Positions 16,167 to 23,648 of a stretch of DNA of 64,000 nt are shown here, in pieces. The notes under the pieces are model-generated. The model was not told the origin of the DNA. It searched no databases and worked only from the letters and a program-made list of their open reading frames with translations. Position 1 is the first letter of the stretch. Each line of letters starts with the position of its first letter. Both the position numbers and the translations under genes were made by a program. Origin of the DNA: an uncultured Sterolibacterium sp. (GTDB lineage: Bacteria > Pseudomonadota > Gammaproteobacteria > Burkholderiales > Rhodocyclaceae). The stretch spans positions 1 through 64,000 of the forward strand of contig CAIVDC010000072.1 in the NCBI GenBank assembly GCA_903904605.1, read 5' to 3'.

Positions 16167-16472
16167 CTACTTCAGGCCGAACTCTTGCCGGTTGATCAGG
16201 TAGCGGAGGGTGCGAATGTTCTCCGCGATATGGACCTCCGCCGGACAGTTCTCTTCGCACATGCGGCACAGCAGGCAGGAGAAGATCTGCGGGATGCTGG
16301 CGCGGACCCTGTCTTCAAGTCCGAGCATGGCCTCGCGGAATAGTTTGCGGGGAAGTATTTCATACCCCAGCGGGCAGAGCGCCGTGCAGGTGCCGCAGTG
16401 GAAGCACGCCCAGGCGTTGAATCCTTCCGCTTCCTTCATGCGGGCCGCCAATTCGGATGATGCTCTGAGCAT
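16167..16472 (-). CDS. HdrC-like 4Fe-4S dicluster protein
   Basis: A 101-residue ferredoxin with two cluster motifs, ACFHCGTCTALCPLG and SCLLCRMCEENCPAE, each CxxCxxCxxxCP, typical of HdrC. It transfers electrons between the HdrA flavoproteins and the HdrB disulfide site. Short length fits stand-alone HdrC. It lies between the winged-helix gene (21 bp gap) and hdrB. Confidence 0.9.
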   Translation of the reverse strand: MLRASSELAARMKEAEGFNAWACFHCGTCTALCPLGYEILPRKLFREAMLGLEDRVRASIPQIFSCLLCRMCEENCPAEVHIAENIRTLRYLINRQEFGLK

Positions 16473-16493
16473 TATGTTTTCCTCGTCGCCAAC

Positions 16494-16763
16494 TCATGAA
16501 AGATCAGACAAATGTGTCTTTGTGAGTTCGTATTGGAAGTACCCATCCACATCTGCACGGCCGACTTCTTCGGCCATGCCATAGCGGCGCATACCGAAAA
16601 GCCAAACCGTCACTTCCCGGGAGGGGTAACCCAAAGCCTCGGCAATTTCGGGAATTGTCCTTGGGCCTTGTTCGAGAATGCCTGCGATGCGATCCCTCAT
16701 GACCATTTCGTCCTGAGCGATATCGAGCATTGCCCGCAATCTGTTTGTCTGAGTATGGCTCAT
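16494..16763 (-). CDS. small winged-helix protein inside the hdr operon
   Basis: An 89-residue protein: helix ARDEMVMRDRIAGIL-like start (DEMVMRDRIAGILEQGP), then TIPEIAEALGYPSREVTVWL as a helix-turn-helix and GMRRYGMAEEV followed by YFQYELTKTH, which forms the wing. No Cys. Its ATG overlaps the hdrA stop (ATGA), so it is made together with the enzyme. It may be a local repressor or, as with some Hdr-linked winged-helix proteins, a structural partner. Target unknown. Confidence 0.75.
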   Translation of the reverse strand: MSHTQTNRLRAMLDIAQDEMVMRDRIAGILEQGPRTIPEIAEALGYPSREVTVWLFGMRRYGMAEEVGRADVDGYFQYELTKTHLSDLS

Positions 16764-18511
16764 GCTGCCACCAGTTCCTTGAGGCTTGCATCGATCATGG
16801 CCATAATTTGGTTATCCCTGAAGCCCTCGATATCGATGGCGTCTTGTGGACAGACCGGAACGCATGCCCCTTCTCCCTTGCATGAAGAGTCGATCACCAT
16901 CGCCACTTCTTTGTCGCCGCATAGCACTCGTTCGATGGCGCCATAGGGGCAGGCCTTGAGGCACTCGTTGCACCAGACGCACTTATCCGTGTCAATTTCT
17001 GCAATGAGCGGTTCCAGGTTCACGTAGCCTTTTTTCAGCAGCCCGCCAGTCTTGACCACCGCCGCCAGGGCCGAGGCAACGCTTTCGGCCAGATTCTTGG
17101 GGCCTTGCGCCGTTCCGGCAATGAATACGCCATCGATGGCGGTTTCGACCGGTCGCAACTTGATATGAATCTCGTTGTAGAACCCGTCCTTGCTCTCGGG
17201 TATCTTCAGCACATTGTTGAGCGTGTCGTTTTTTCTGGCCGTCATGCCGGTTGCGAGCACCACCAGGTCCACACCAAGTTCCAGCTCTTCATCGCCCAAC
17301 AGTGTGTCCTTGACTTTGATTGCAAGGCGGCCGTTGCTCTGTTCTACCCGTGGTGGCTCTTTCGGATCCCAGCGCAGGAAGAGTGCACCATCGGCACGGG
17401 CATTTGTATACACGGCTTCAAGGTGCCCATAGGTGCGGACATCGCGATAGAGGTGGTACTGATTGATGGTTTGGCCAGATTCCTTTTCAAACTCGTGCAG
17501 CAAGCTGGCGCTGAAAGCAGTGGCCATGCAGCAGAACCGGGAGCAGTAGGTGTTTGGCTCAGGGCAGGTGTCGCCTTTCGTCTGGCGACTGCCGACACAG
17601 TAGATGAAGCCGACATCCCGTACCGGAATTCCATTGTAGGTCAGCGGGCCATCGCCAGCCTCGAGCATCTGACGAAAATCCTTTAAAGTGACTACGCCAG
17701 GCTTACCCCAGCCGTATTCGCCGTCTTCGGGTTCATAGGGCGTGAAGCCTGTCGTGACAACGATTGCCCCCACGTTGAGTGAAACATCCTCTTCGCCACG
17801 CAGGCGAACCGTCGCGGTGAAATCGCCGATATGACCGCTCTTGGCAGTCAGTTCGGCGCTGGTATACAGAATTATGTTCTCGTGGTTCCGGATTTGCGCC
17901 AGCAGGTTTGCAACTACCTCGGGACCGTATCGGTCGTCGGGGCCCATCCGCCCGGCTTGCGACGCCCAGCCGCCAGGCTCGTTGCCACGCTCGACGATAA
18001 AGACTGAAAGTCCCATTCCTGCGAGCGAAATCGCGGCGCGCATGCCGGCCACGCCCGCTCCGACAACCAGAACGCGTGGCTGGGTTTCTATCCGTATGGC
18101 GGTCAAGGGATGCGTCAAGGCACACTTGGCCACACCGGCGCGCGTGAGGTTGATACCCTTCTCCGTGGCACCGACTTTGTCACCCGTATGCGCCCAGGAG
18201 CATTGCTCACGGAGATTGACATGAACGTATTGGTAGGGATTCAGCCCTGCACGTTCCGCCATGGCGCGGAACGTGAACAAGTGAAGTTTCGGGGAACACG
18301 AAGCGATGACCAGGCCATCCAGATTCTCTTCCTTGATCTCGTCGACCATTTCCTGCTGCGAAGCATCCGAGCAGTTGAACATATGTGTCCGCGAGATCTC
18401 GACTCCCGGTTCGTCTAAGAGTGCCTCCGCAACTTCCTTTACGTTCACATGGTCGGAAATATTGCCGCCACAGTGGCAGATGTAGACACCGATTCGTCGT
18501 TTATGTGCCAT
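16760..18511 (-). CDS. HdrA-like flavoprotein (583 aa)
   Basis: Typical HdrA order: N-terminal motif GVYICHCGGNISDHV (residues 8-22), MFNCSDASQQ and LVIASCSPKLHLFTFR (70-82), FAD loop VLVVGAGVAGMRAAISL (147-163), and two C-terminal 4Fe-4S motifs CVWCNECLKACPYGAI and CKGEGACVPVCPQDAI (about 513-560). In methanogens and sulfate reducers HdrA is the bifurcating or relay hub between MvhD and HdrBC. It directly follows the fused HdrA gene, sharing TAATG, so the complex probably has two HdrA-type hubs. Confidence 0.92.
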   Translation of the reverse strand: MAHKRRIGVYICHCGGNISDHVNVKEVAEALLDEPGVEISRTHMFNCSDASQQEMVDEIKEENLDGLVIASCSPKLHLFTFRAMAERAGLNPYQYVHVNLREQCSWAHTGDKVGATEKGINLTRAGVAKCALTHPLTAIRIETQPRVLVVGAGVAGMRAAISLAGMGLSVFIVERGNEPGGWASQAGRMGPDDRYGPEVVANLLAQIRNHENIILYTSAELTAKSGHIGDFTATVRLRGEEDVSLNVGAIVVTTGFTPYEPEDGEYGWGKPGVVTLKDFRQMLEAGDGPLTYNGIPVRDVGFIYCVGSRQTKGDTCPEPNTYCSRFCCMATAFSASLLHEFEKESGQTINQYHLYRDVRTYGHLEAVYTNARADGALFLRWDPKEPPRVEQSNGRLAIKVKDTLLGDEELELGVDLVVLATGMTARKNDTLNNVLKIPESKDGFYNEIHIKLRPVETAIDGVFIAGTAQGPKNLAESVASALAAVVKTGGLLKKGYVNLEPLIAEIDTDKCVWCNECLKACPYGAIERVLCGDKEVAMVIDSSCKGEGACVPVCPQDAIDIEGFRDNQIMAMIDASLKELVAA

Positions 18512-21288
18512 TACCTGCCCCTCGTTCGTTCAAGATAGACGGCTGCCTGGGCCGCAGCCGCGCCGGAGTGCAGTACGGTGTCCGGAATGTCCATCACACC
18601 AATGGCGGTGCCTGCCGCGAAAAGTCCATCAACATTCGTACGGGCCGGCTCACTGATGGGATCGACTTCGCATACATATCCGGAGTTGCCCGCTGCCAGC
18701 TCGCCCCCCTTGTAGAGGGAAAATGCATCGGTGTTGGGCAGGAATCCCACGGTCAGGACCACGAGATCGTGTTCGCGGGTCCTCTTGCCGCCTTCGCCGA
18801 GTTGATCTTCGTAGTGCAACGCCAGGTTGCCGTTGGAAAGTTGCTCAATCCGCGCAACCTTGCCCTTGACAAATTGAATCCCCATGGCCTTGGATTGCTC
18901 GTAGAATTCGTCATAACCCTTGCCAAAAGCGCGAACATCTATCGTATAGATGGTGACTTCGGCCATCGGCAATGCTCCCATGGCGAGTTGCGCATGCTTC
19001 ATGGAGTACATGCAGCCGATGCGGCAGCAAAGCGGATTGCAGACCGTCCGGTCGCGCGACCCGACGCAGAGGATGATGGCGATGCTCTCCGGTTCCTTAC
19101 CGTCCGAAGGCCGTAACACACCGTTGTAGGGGCGCGTCGGCGCCAGCAGCCGATCCATCTGCGGTCCGCTGATCACGTCGGAAAATCTGCCGTAGCCGAG
19201 CAGTTGCTTGGTCGCCGGGTCGAGGATCCCGTAGCCGGTTGACATAACCACGGTGCCCACATTGATTGATCGAGATATCGGCTTCTGGGTGAAGTCAATG
19301 CACTGGGGAGCACAGACGCTGACACACTCCATGCACTGGGCGCACTCCCCACAGTTCATGCAGCGCTGAGCCTCCTGGCGAGCCTCCGCCTCGGTCATGA
19401 CCTGCTCATAGCATTCAAATGTCTTTCGGCGCTCCTCCAGCGACAGCATTCGCTGCGGAACGGGCTGCCGTTCAACGAAATGATCGGCCTCTTCAAGCAC
19501 GACGTTCTTGTCCGCCTTCTCCAGGACGCAGTCGAACGGTACGTTCAGCGACTCGCCCTTCAGGCGGCGGTCAATATAGAACGCCGCCCGCCGTCCTTGG
19601 GCAATGGCATTGATCATCATCGTGGGTGCCGTGACGCAGTCGCCGGAAGCAAAAATGTCCGGATCGGGCGTCTGAAGGGTCTGTGGATCCGCAATCAGCA
19701 GACCTTTGCTATTCTTCATTTCGGCCGGGAAATGAGCGGTGGATGGCAACAGGCCGATCGACAGAATTGCCATGTCTATCGGAATCACTTTTTCTGAGCC
19801 TTCAATTGGCATCGGACGGCGGCGACCGCTCTCGTCCGGTTCACCCAACTCCATGCTTATGCATTCGACCGCAACAAGTTTGCCGTCCCTGCCAATAAAC
19901 CTCGTGGGCGCGCTCATGAGCATCAATTCCACGCCCTCTTCTTCGGCACCGACGACTTCCCAGTCATGCGCCGGCATCTCCTTGCGCCCGCGCCGATAGT
20001 TGATGATCACATGGACTTTGCCGGCCCCGATGCGGATGGCTGCCCGGGCCGGGTCCATGGCCGAGTTGCCACCGCCGATGACCATGACGGTCTTGTTTTC
20101 AAGGTCGGGCATTTCCCCGACATTGACTTCGTGCAGGAATTGCATGCAGCCCATGACGCCATCCAGGTCCCGTCCTTCTATATCCAGACCGTGTTCATCC
20201 GCCGCTCCGGTTGAGATCAAAATGGCATTGAAGCCCTGCTGCTTGAGGTCCGGCAAAGAAGTTATCCTATGTCCGGTTCTTATTTTGACGCCGAGCGCCG
20301 TCACGTTCTTGATGTCGCGATCAACAACGCCCTTCGGCAGGCGATAGGCGGGAATGGCGGTTCGCAGCATGCCGCCCGCTTCCTTTTCTGCCTCGAAAAT
20401 CGTCACCTGATGGCCTTCCCGTGCGAGGTAGAACGCAGCGCTCAACCCCGCCGGCCCGGAACCGATAATAGCTATCCGTGTGCCCAACTGGTTTTCAACC
20501 GGACCATATTCCGGCTCGGGGTGCTCGGCGTAATAACGGTCCGCCATGAAGCGCTTGATGCCGCGGATGTGAACCGTGCCTTCTTTCTCGCCGCGCGTGC
20601 AGTCGGATTCGCACGGTGCATAACACGCTCGCGCCAGGCTGCCCACCAAAGGCGCGTTTTCCAGATGCAGGTTGAAGGCTTCTCGGTAGCGGCCGGCCCT
20701 GACCAGCGAGATATAGCCGCTCGCTTTGACGTTGGCCGGGCAGGTAAAGGTGCAGGGCGCTTCTCCGCGCCGATCGATGATGGCCTTCTTCGGCACGGCC
20801 TGTGGGAAAGGAATATGCGCAACCCGCCGCGTGACCAGGTCGTAGTTGAACTCATCCGGCACCGTGACCGTGCAGATTTGTTCGCACTTTCCGCATCCTG
20901 TACAGGCATCAAAGTCAACATAGGCTGCCTTCCTGTGCAGGTCCACAGCGAACGAACCGTCGGCCTTGCGCACAATGCCGTCAACTTCGCTGTAGGTCAT
21001 GATCTGCACGTTGGGATGATGCGAAACGGATGCCATTTTCGGCGTCACGATGCAGCTGGCACAATCCAGAGTCGGGAATACCTTGCTGAGAAGGATGGCC
21101 CTTCCGCCGATGCTGGCATTCTTTTCCACCAGCAACACGCGGTAGCCCATATCGCCCATCGACGCCGCGGTTTCCATGCCGGCGACACCGGCGCCAACAA
21201 TCATCACGTCGTAGTCCAGTGGATTTCTGTCGAGCTTCAAATTGATGACATTCCTGTCCACGGGACATGTATCAGTATTAAGAGTCAA
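18511..21288 (-). CDS. HdrA fused to a GltD/NfnB-like NAD(P)H:acceptor module (925 aa)
   Basis: A composite flavoprotein. Residues 26-165 start as HdrA (IVGAGVAGMETA, LDCASCIV, and 4Fe-4S CTGCGKCEQICTV). Residues 178-575 are a complete GltD/NfnB-like insert: APCTFTCPANVKAS, CYAPCESDCTRG, FAD loop IIGSGPAGLSAAFYL (274-288) and NAD(P) loop VIGGGNSAMDPARAA (403-417). Residues 643-663 carry CMNCGECAQCMECVSVC, then an HdrA-like C-terminal half ending in AAGTAIGVMDIPDT. This gives the complex its own pyridine-nucleotide site. The start is TTG at 21288, 9 bases after AGGAG and overlapping mvhD by 11 bp. Confidence 0.9.
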   Translation of the reverse strand: MTLNTDTCPVDRNVINLKLDRNPLDYDVMIVGAGVAGMETAASMGDMGYRVLLVEKNASIGGRAILLSKVFPTLDCASCIVTPKMASVSHHPNVQIMTYSEVDGIVRKADGSFAVDLHRKAAYVDFDACTGCGKCEQICTVTVPDEFNYDLVTRRVAHIPFPQAVPKKAIIDRRGEAPCTFTCPANVKASGYISLVRAGRYREAFNLHLENAPLVGSLARACYAPCESDCTRGEKEGTVHIRGIKRFMADRYYAEHPEPEYGPVENQLGTRIAIIGSGPAGLSAAFYLAREGHQVTIFEAEKEAGGMLRTAIPAYRLPKGVVDRDIKNVTALGVKIRTGHRITSLPDLKQQGFNAILISTGAADEHGLDIEGRDLDGVMGCMQFLHEVNVGEMPDLENKTVMVIGGGNSAMDPARAAIRIGAGKVHVIINYRRGRKEMPAHDWEVVGAEEEGVELMLMSAPTRFIGRDGKLVAVECISMELGEPDESGRRRPMPIEGSEKVIPIDMAILSIGLLPSTAHFPAEMKNSKGLLIADPQTLQTPDPDIFASGDCVTAPTMMINAIAQGRRAAFYIDRRLKGESLNVPFDCVLEKADKNVVLEEADHFVERQPVPQRMLSLEERRKTFECYEQVMTEAEARQEAQRCMNCGECAQCMECVSVCAPQCIDFTQKPISRSINVGTVVMSTGYGILDPATKQLLGYGRFSDVISGPQMDRLLAPTRPYNGVLRPSDGKEPESIAIILCVGSRDRTVCNPLCCRIGCMYSMKHAQLAMGALPMAEVTIYTIDVRAFGKGYDEFYEQSKAMGIQFVKGKVARIEQLSNGNLALHYEDQLGEGGKRTREHDLVVLTVGFLPNTDAFSLYKGGELAAGNSGYVCEVDPISEPARTNVDGLFAAGTAIGVMDIPDTVLHSGAAAAQAAVYLERTRGR

Positions 21289-21685
21289 GGGACTTTAACT
21301 CCTGTTGAAATTTGTTCATGTGAGAAACAAAATTGTCGGCACACACGGAACAGAGCCCCGACATTTTCAATCGCTTCGGGCTGATCCCGTGTTCTTTCAT
21401 CAGCGCCTGCGTCCGCGTCACGAGCGCACCGGTGCGGGTTGTGCAATCGGAAAGATAAGCACAGTCGCCCCCGCAGGCGGCAATAAACGCCCCGTCGAAA
21501 CCCCGCTTCAGGGCATGAACGATCCATGAAGGCTTGACACCGCTGGAACAGGGCAACGGGATGACCTGGACGGCTGTCGAGTAGTGCAGATGGGCACTAC
21601 CCGCCAAGTCGATGCCTGGATCCGAGATCGCGTTCGTCGAAAACACAAGGATTTTCGGGATGCCATTGCTGCCGGGGGAGCTCAC
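21278..21685 (-). CDS. MvhD/FlpD-like iron-sulfur subunit
   Basis: A 135-residue protein of the hydrogenase delta-subunit family. Landmarks are ILVFSTNAISDPGIDLAG, VIPLPCSSGVKPSWIVHALK and GAFIAACGGDCAYLSDC, whose Cys bind a 2Fe-2S cluster, with CSVCADN near the end. In HdrABC systems this subunit passes electrons from the donor to HdrA. No hydrogenase or formate dehydrogenase gene is near. The start is GTG at 21685, directly after the tusA stop. Confidence 0.88.
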   Translation of the reverse strand: MSSPGSNGIPKILVFSTNAISDPGIDLAGSAHLHYSTAVQVIPLPCSSGVKPSWIVHALKRGFDGAFIAACGGDCAYLSDCTTRTGALVTRTQALMKEHGISPKRLKMSGLCSVCADNFVSHMNKFQQELKSLDS

Positions 21686-21687
21686 TT

Positions 21688-21969
21688 TTAGGCCTTCCTC
21701 TGCAGGTAAACACTCCAGAATCCATCATTTGCGAGGTTACCGAGGTACTCGTGGCCCATCTTGCGACACCAGCGCTGAATGTCGACGATGGTACCGTCGT
21801 CCGACGACTGCACTTCCATGACGCCGCCGACGGGGCATTCCCCAATGGCGCGTTTTGCCTCCAGCATAGGCCCCGGGCAAGCCGTGCCTCTGGCATCTAC
21901 GATTTTCCCGATCTTCAGGGCCTTCAATTCACTGTCGGTCATGGTCTCTGCCAATGCACTATCGGTCAT
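21688..21969 (-). CDS. tusA: TusA family sulfur carrier
   Basis: A 93-residue TusA-like protein. The active site CPGP (Cys31 in TACPGPMLEAKRAI) follows a DARG strand, and the C-terminal part has GTIVDIQRWCRKMGHEYLG, with an additional Cys. TusA proteins carry sulfane sulfur as a persulfide and hand it to DsrE-type or Hdr-type partners. AAGGAG 6 bases upstream fixes the start at 21969. Its position between dsrE and mvhD ties the hdr complex to sulfur transfer. Confidence 0.92.
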   Translation of the reverse strand: MTDSALAETMTDSELKALKIGKIVDARGTACPGPMLEAKRAIGECPVGGVMEVQSSDDGTIVDIQRWCRKMGHEYLGNLANDGFWSVYLQRKA

Positions 21970-22023
21970 GGTCTTTCTCCTTGCTTTTGTGTGATCGGTT
22001 AAAGGATGGTCGGAAGTTGGCTC

Positions 22024-22518
22024 TTACATAAACCAGCATTGCTTCGATTGGCTGCACATATCGACAAAGGCAGCAACGCCGGCAAAGTTAAGGTGCGGGT
22101 AATCGATCAGTTCCCCACGCTTGATACCCATGAGGTCCATCGACAGGTTGCAGACGGTGATCCGCACCCCGGCCTCACCAGCTTCCCTTATGAGTTCTTC
22201 GAGGGACATTGCTCCGTGCTTCTTCAAGTCATACTTGATCATTGGCGGTCTCATGCCGAACGTAGAATCCCCCAGGTCATTCTTGACTCTCTTCTTCTGG
22301 TCGCGAAGGGTCGCAGTGGCCGAAAACATGAAGAACATCTCGACTTCCATGTCAAAGGTCGTCGCTCCCAATGCGACCATGAACGCGGCCATAGTGTGCT
22401 CAGGATCACCGCTCATTACGCCCAGGGCGAGCTGATTCCTGGGTGCCTCGCGTTCGAGGGCTTCCAGCCGCTTCACCAGGGTCTTTATAAGTTCATCGTC
22501 GTGCGCGCTGTCGTTCAT
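22024..22518 (-). CDS. DsrE2-like sulfur carrier protein
   Basis: A 164-residue protein of the DsrE/DsrF-like (DsrE2/peroxiredoxin-annotated) family: LALGVMSGDPEHTMAAFMVA, FDMEVEMFFMFSATATLR and the late motif ITVCNLSMDLMGI carrying the conserved Cys. Unlike membrane DsrE2, no strong span is visible. It probably exchanges persulfide sulfur with TusA encoded next. The start ATG at 22518 overlaps the stop of the small upstream frame (ATGA) and is preceded by GGAG. Confidence 0.88.
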   Translation of the reverse strand: MNDSAHDDELIKTLVKRLEALEREAPRNQLALGVMSGDPEHTMAAFMVALGATTFDMEVEMFFMFSATATLRDQKKRVKNDLGDSTFGMRPPMIKYDLKKHGAMSLEELIREAGEAGVRITVCNLSMDLMGIKRGELIDYPHLNFAGVAAFVDMCSQSKQCWFM

Positions 22519-22658
22519 GCTGACTTTCTCCGGTTGCTTGCACTCAGTTTCTGTTTGGCCGCCAAGGTCTGGCGCGAGAAGCAGGGCTTGGTGACTTCAA
22601 GCCCGGACTTGAATTTCCGCTGCACGGCCTTGACTTTGCTGTGGCCGGCGATCGACAT
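22515..22658 (-). CDS. possible 47-aa basic leader ORF of the hdr operon
   Basis: ATG at 22658 gives MSIAGHSKVKAVQRKFKSG and a Lys/Arg/Ser-rich tail ending in NRRKSA; the stop overlaps the dsrE start as ATGA. An upstream in-frame TTG at 22835 could extend it. No family is recognised, and the ribosome site is weak, so its reality rests on the coupled junction. It could be a translated leader for the operon. Confidence 0.4.
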   Translation of the reverse strand: MSIAGHSKVKAVQRKFKSGLEVTKPCFSRQTLAAKQKLSASNRRKSA

Positions 22659-22685
22659 CAGCAATGGTCTCGATGCCGGATAGTT

Positions 22686-22701
22686 CCCGGCTTTTGCCGG
22701 G
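22686..22701. repeat. small perfect hairpin in the hdr operon leader
   Basis: CCCGGC-TTTT-GCCGGG (6-bp stem, 4-base loop) lies 28 bp before the ATG at 22658, within the roughly 200-base leader predicted for the hdr transcript. On the minus strand no T-run follows, so it is not a simple terminator; it could affect leader folding. Confidence 0.4.
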
Positions 22702-22870
22702 TGAAGGTATGCATGCCATGATGGCAACCATGAATATTCCTGTGCGCACCTGTAGCCTCTCTTGCTGTTGGTATGCGCCGGTTGGGCCCGCGGCGGCAAA
22801 TGAATCGAATGCGGGCCACCGGCAAGCGCGTCCAAGCGGTAATGATGTTCTGCTATTCGACTCTATGCGT

Positions 22871-22890
22871 ATATGTGCTTGTACTCATAC
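22871..22890. promoter_or_regulatory. predicted ArsR-type operator at the hdr promoter
   Basis: ATATG-N10-CATAC, nearly identical to the site in the arsR promoter, and both share CTCATA in the right arm. It overlaps the -10 and start region of the minus-strand hdr promoter, the right place for repression. Confidence 0.6.
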
Positions 22891-22915
22891 TATGGGTTTC
22901 ATTTTATGAAGTAAA
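22887..22915 (-). promoter_or_regulatory. predicted promoter of the hdr operon
   Basis: On the minus strand TTTACT (22915-22910), a 17-bp spacer and TAGTAT (22892-22887) form a moderate sigma-70 promoter. Transcription would start near 22880, inside the operator, leaving a long leader before dsrE. Confidence 0.5.
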
Positions 22916-22923
22916 ACTGTTTT

Positions 22924-22949
22924 AGCCGATAGCCTCCATCGGCTTTTTT
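22924..22949 (+). terminator. rho-independent terminator, plus strand
   Basis: AGCCGAT-AGCCTCC-ATCGGCT is a 7-bp stem with a 7-base loop followed by TTTTTT. It points along the plus strand, 15 bp after the stop of an unrecognised plus-strand frame (22664-22909), and so would end a transcript antisense to the hdr leader. Confidence 0.6.
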
Positions 22950-23101
22950 GATTGAAGTTGTATGACCTATTTGACCTGCTCTGCGCGATGGTTTCCATCA
23001 TCAACTCGGACGCGCCCGCTCTGCTGCCGTCACGGGATCTGTCATGGCACTTCTGGGCACCCTCGTTCTTCTCGGAAAGCCTTGTCCAGTTCGGATTGCA
23101 T

Positions 23102-23130
23102 TTGACAATATGCGTCGCTGCTCATATAGT
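23102..23130 (+). promoter_or_regulatory. promoter and operator of the arsR-type gene
   Basis: TTGACA (23102-23107), a 17-bp spacer and TATAGT (23125-23130) are a strong sigma-70 promoter. The spacer and -10 hold ATATG-N10-CATAT (23108-23127), a palindrome of ArsR-operator size exactly between the hexamers, suggesting autorepression. The ATG is about 28 bases after the expected start. Confidence 0.7.
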
Positions 23131-23164
23131 CGTATCGAGGTCGGCAAAGGGATCGGAGAATTAG

Positions 23165-23542
23165 ATGGATGAACGCAGTCATGCCATTGACGCTGTGACA
23201 GCGTATTTCGGCGTTCTATCCGAGCCCACGCGGCTGCGGATCATGCTTGCCATATGCGAGCAAGAGAAGACGGTGTCACAAATCGTCGAAGAACTTGGCG
23301 CCAGCCAAACTAATGTGTCCCGCCACCTAGGCATAATGCATCGAAGCGGCGTGCTTGAGCGGCGCAAGGAAGGAAATCAGGTCTACTACCGCACAGCGGA
23401 CGCCACTATGGTGGATCTATGCCGTAGCGTCTGCAAACGCATCTCTGAGCGCCTGGAAGAGAAGACCCCGCTGCGCCGGGGACTGTTGCATTTGATGCCT
23501 CAGGCCAAGGCAAAATCGAAGCTGAAGCAGCGCGCGAGCTAA
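23165..23542 (+). CDS. ArsR family regulator, probable hdr operon repressor
   Basis: A 125-residue ArsR/SmtB winged helix: YFGVLSEPTRLRIMLAICEQ, helix-turn-helix TVSQIVEELGASQTNVSRHL, and wing VLERRKEGNQVYYRTAD. Cys occur at 31, 86 and 90 (LCRSVCKRI), which could form a thiol sensor; no metal-site ELCVCD motif is present. ArsR-type regulators with paired Cys control sulfur-oxidation gene sets in other bacteria by sensing persulfide. It is divergent from the hdr operon, and matching palindromes lie in both promoters. GGAG upstream supports the start. Confidence 0.88.
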   Translation: MDERSHAIDAVTAYFGVLSEPTRLRIMLAICEQEKTVSQIVEELGASQTNVSRHLGIMHRSGVLERRKEGNQVYYRTADATMVDLCRSVCKRISERLEEKTPLRRGLLHLMPQAKAKSKLKQRAS

Positions 23543-23648
23543 CCATTGGTAAGCGCCGTGCGCCGTGCCATCCGGATTGAGTCCCTTGCGCGACTATCCG
23601 CTCAGCCAAGCAGCTTTTTTCCACGGAAAGATCAGACTTGAAGCCGAT

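Noticed and set aside
22515-22658. YebC-like start (AGHSK) in the leader frame
   Set aside because: Only five residues match and the following residues do not fit YebC; chance likeness.
15178-23542. Canonical sHdr sulfur oxidation cluster
   Set aside because: No lipoate-binding protein, no lipoate assembly genes and no second hdrC/hdrB pair are present, while MvhD and a GltD module are; the standard label would be wrong.
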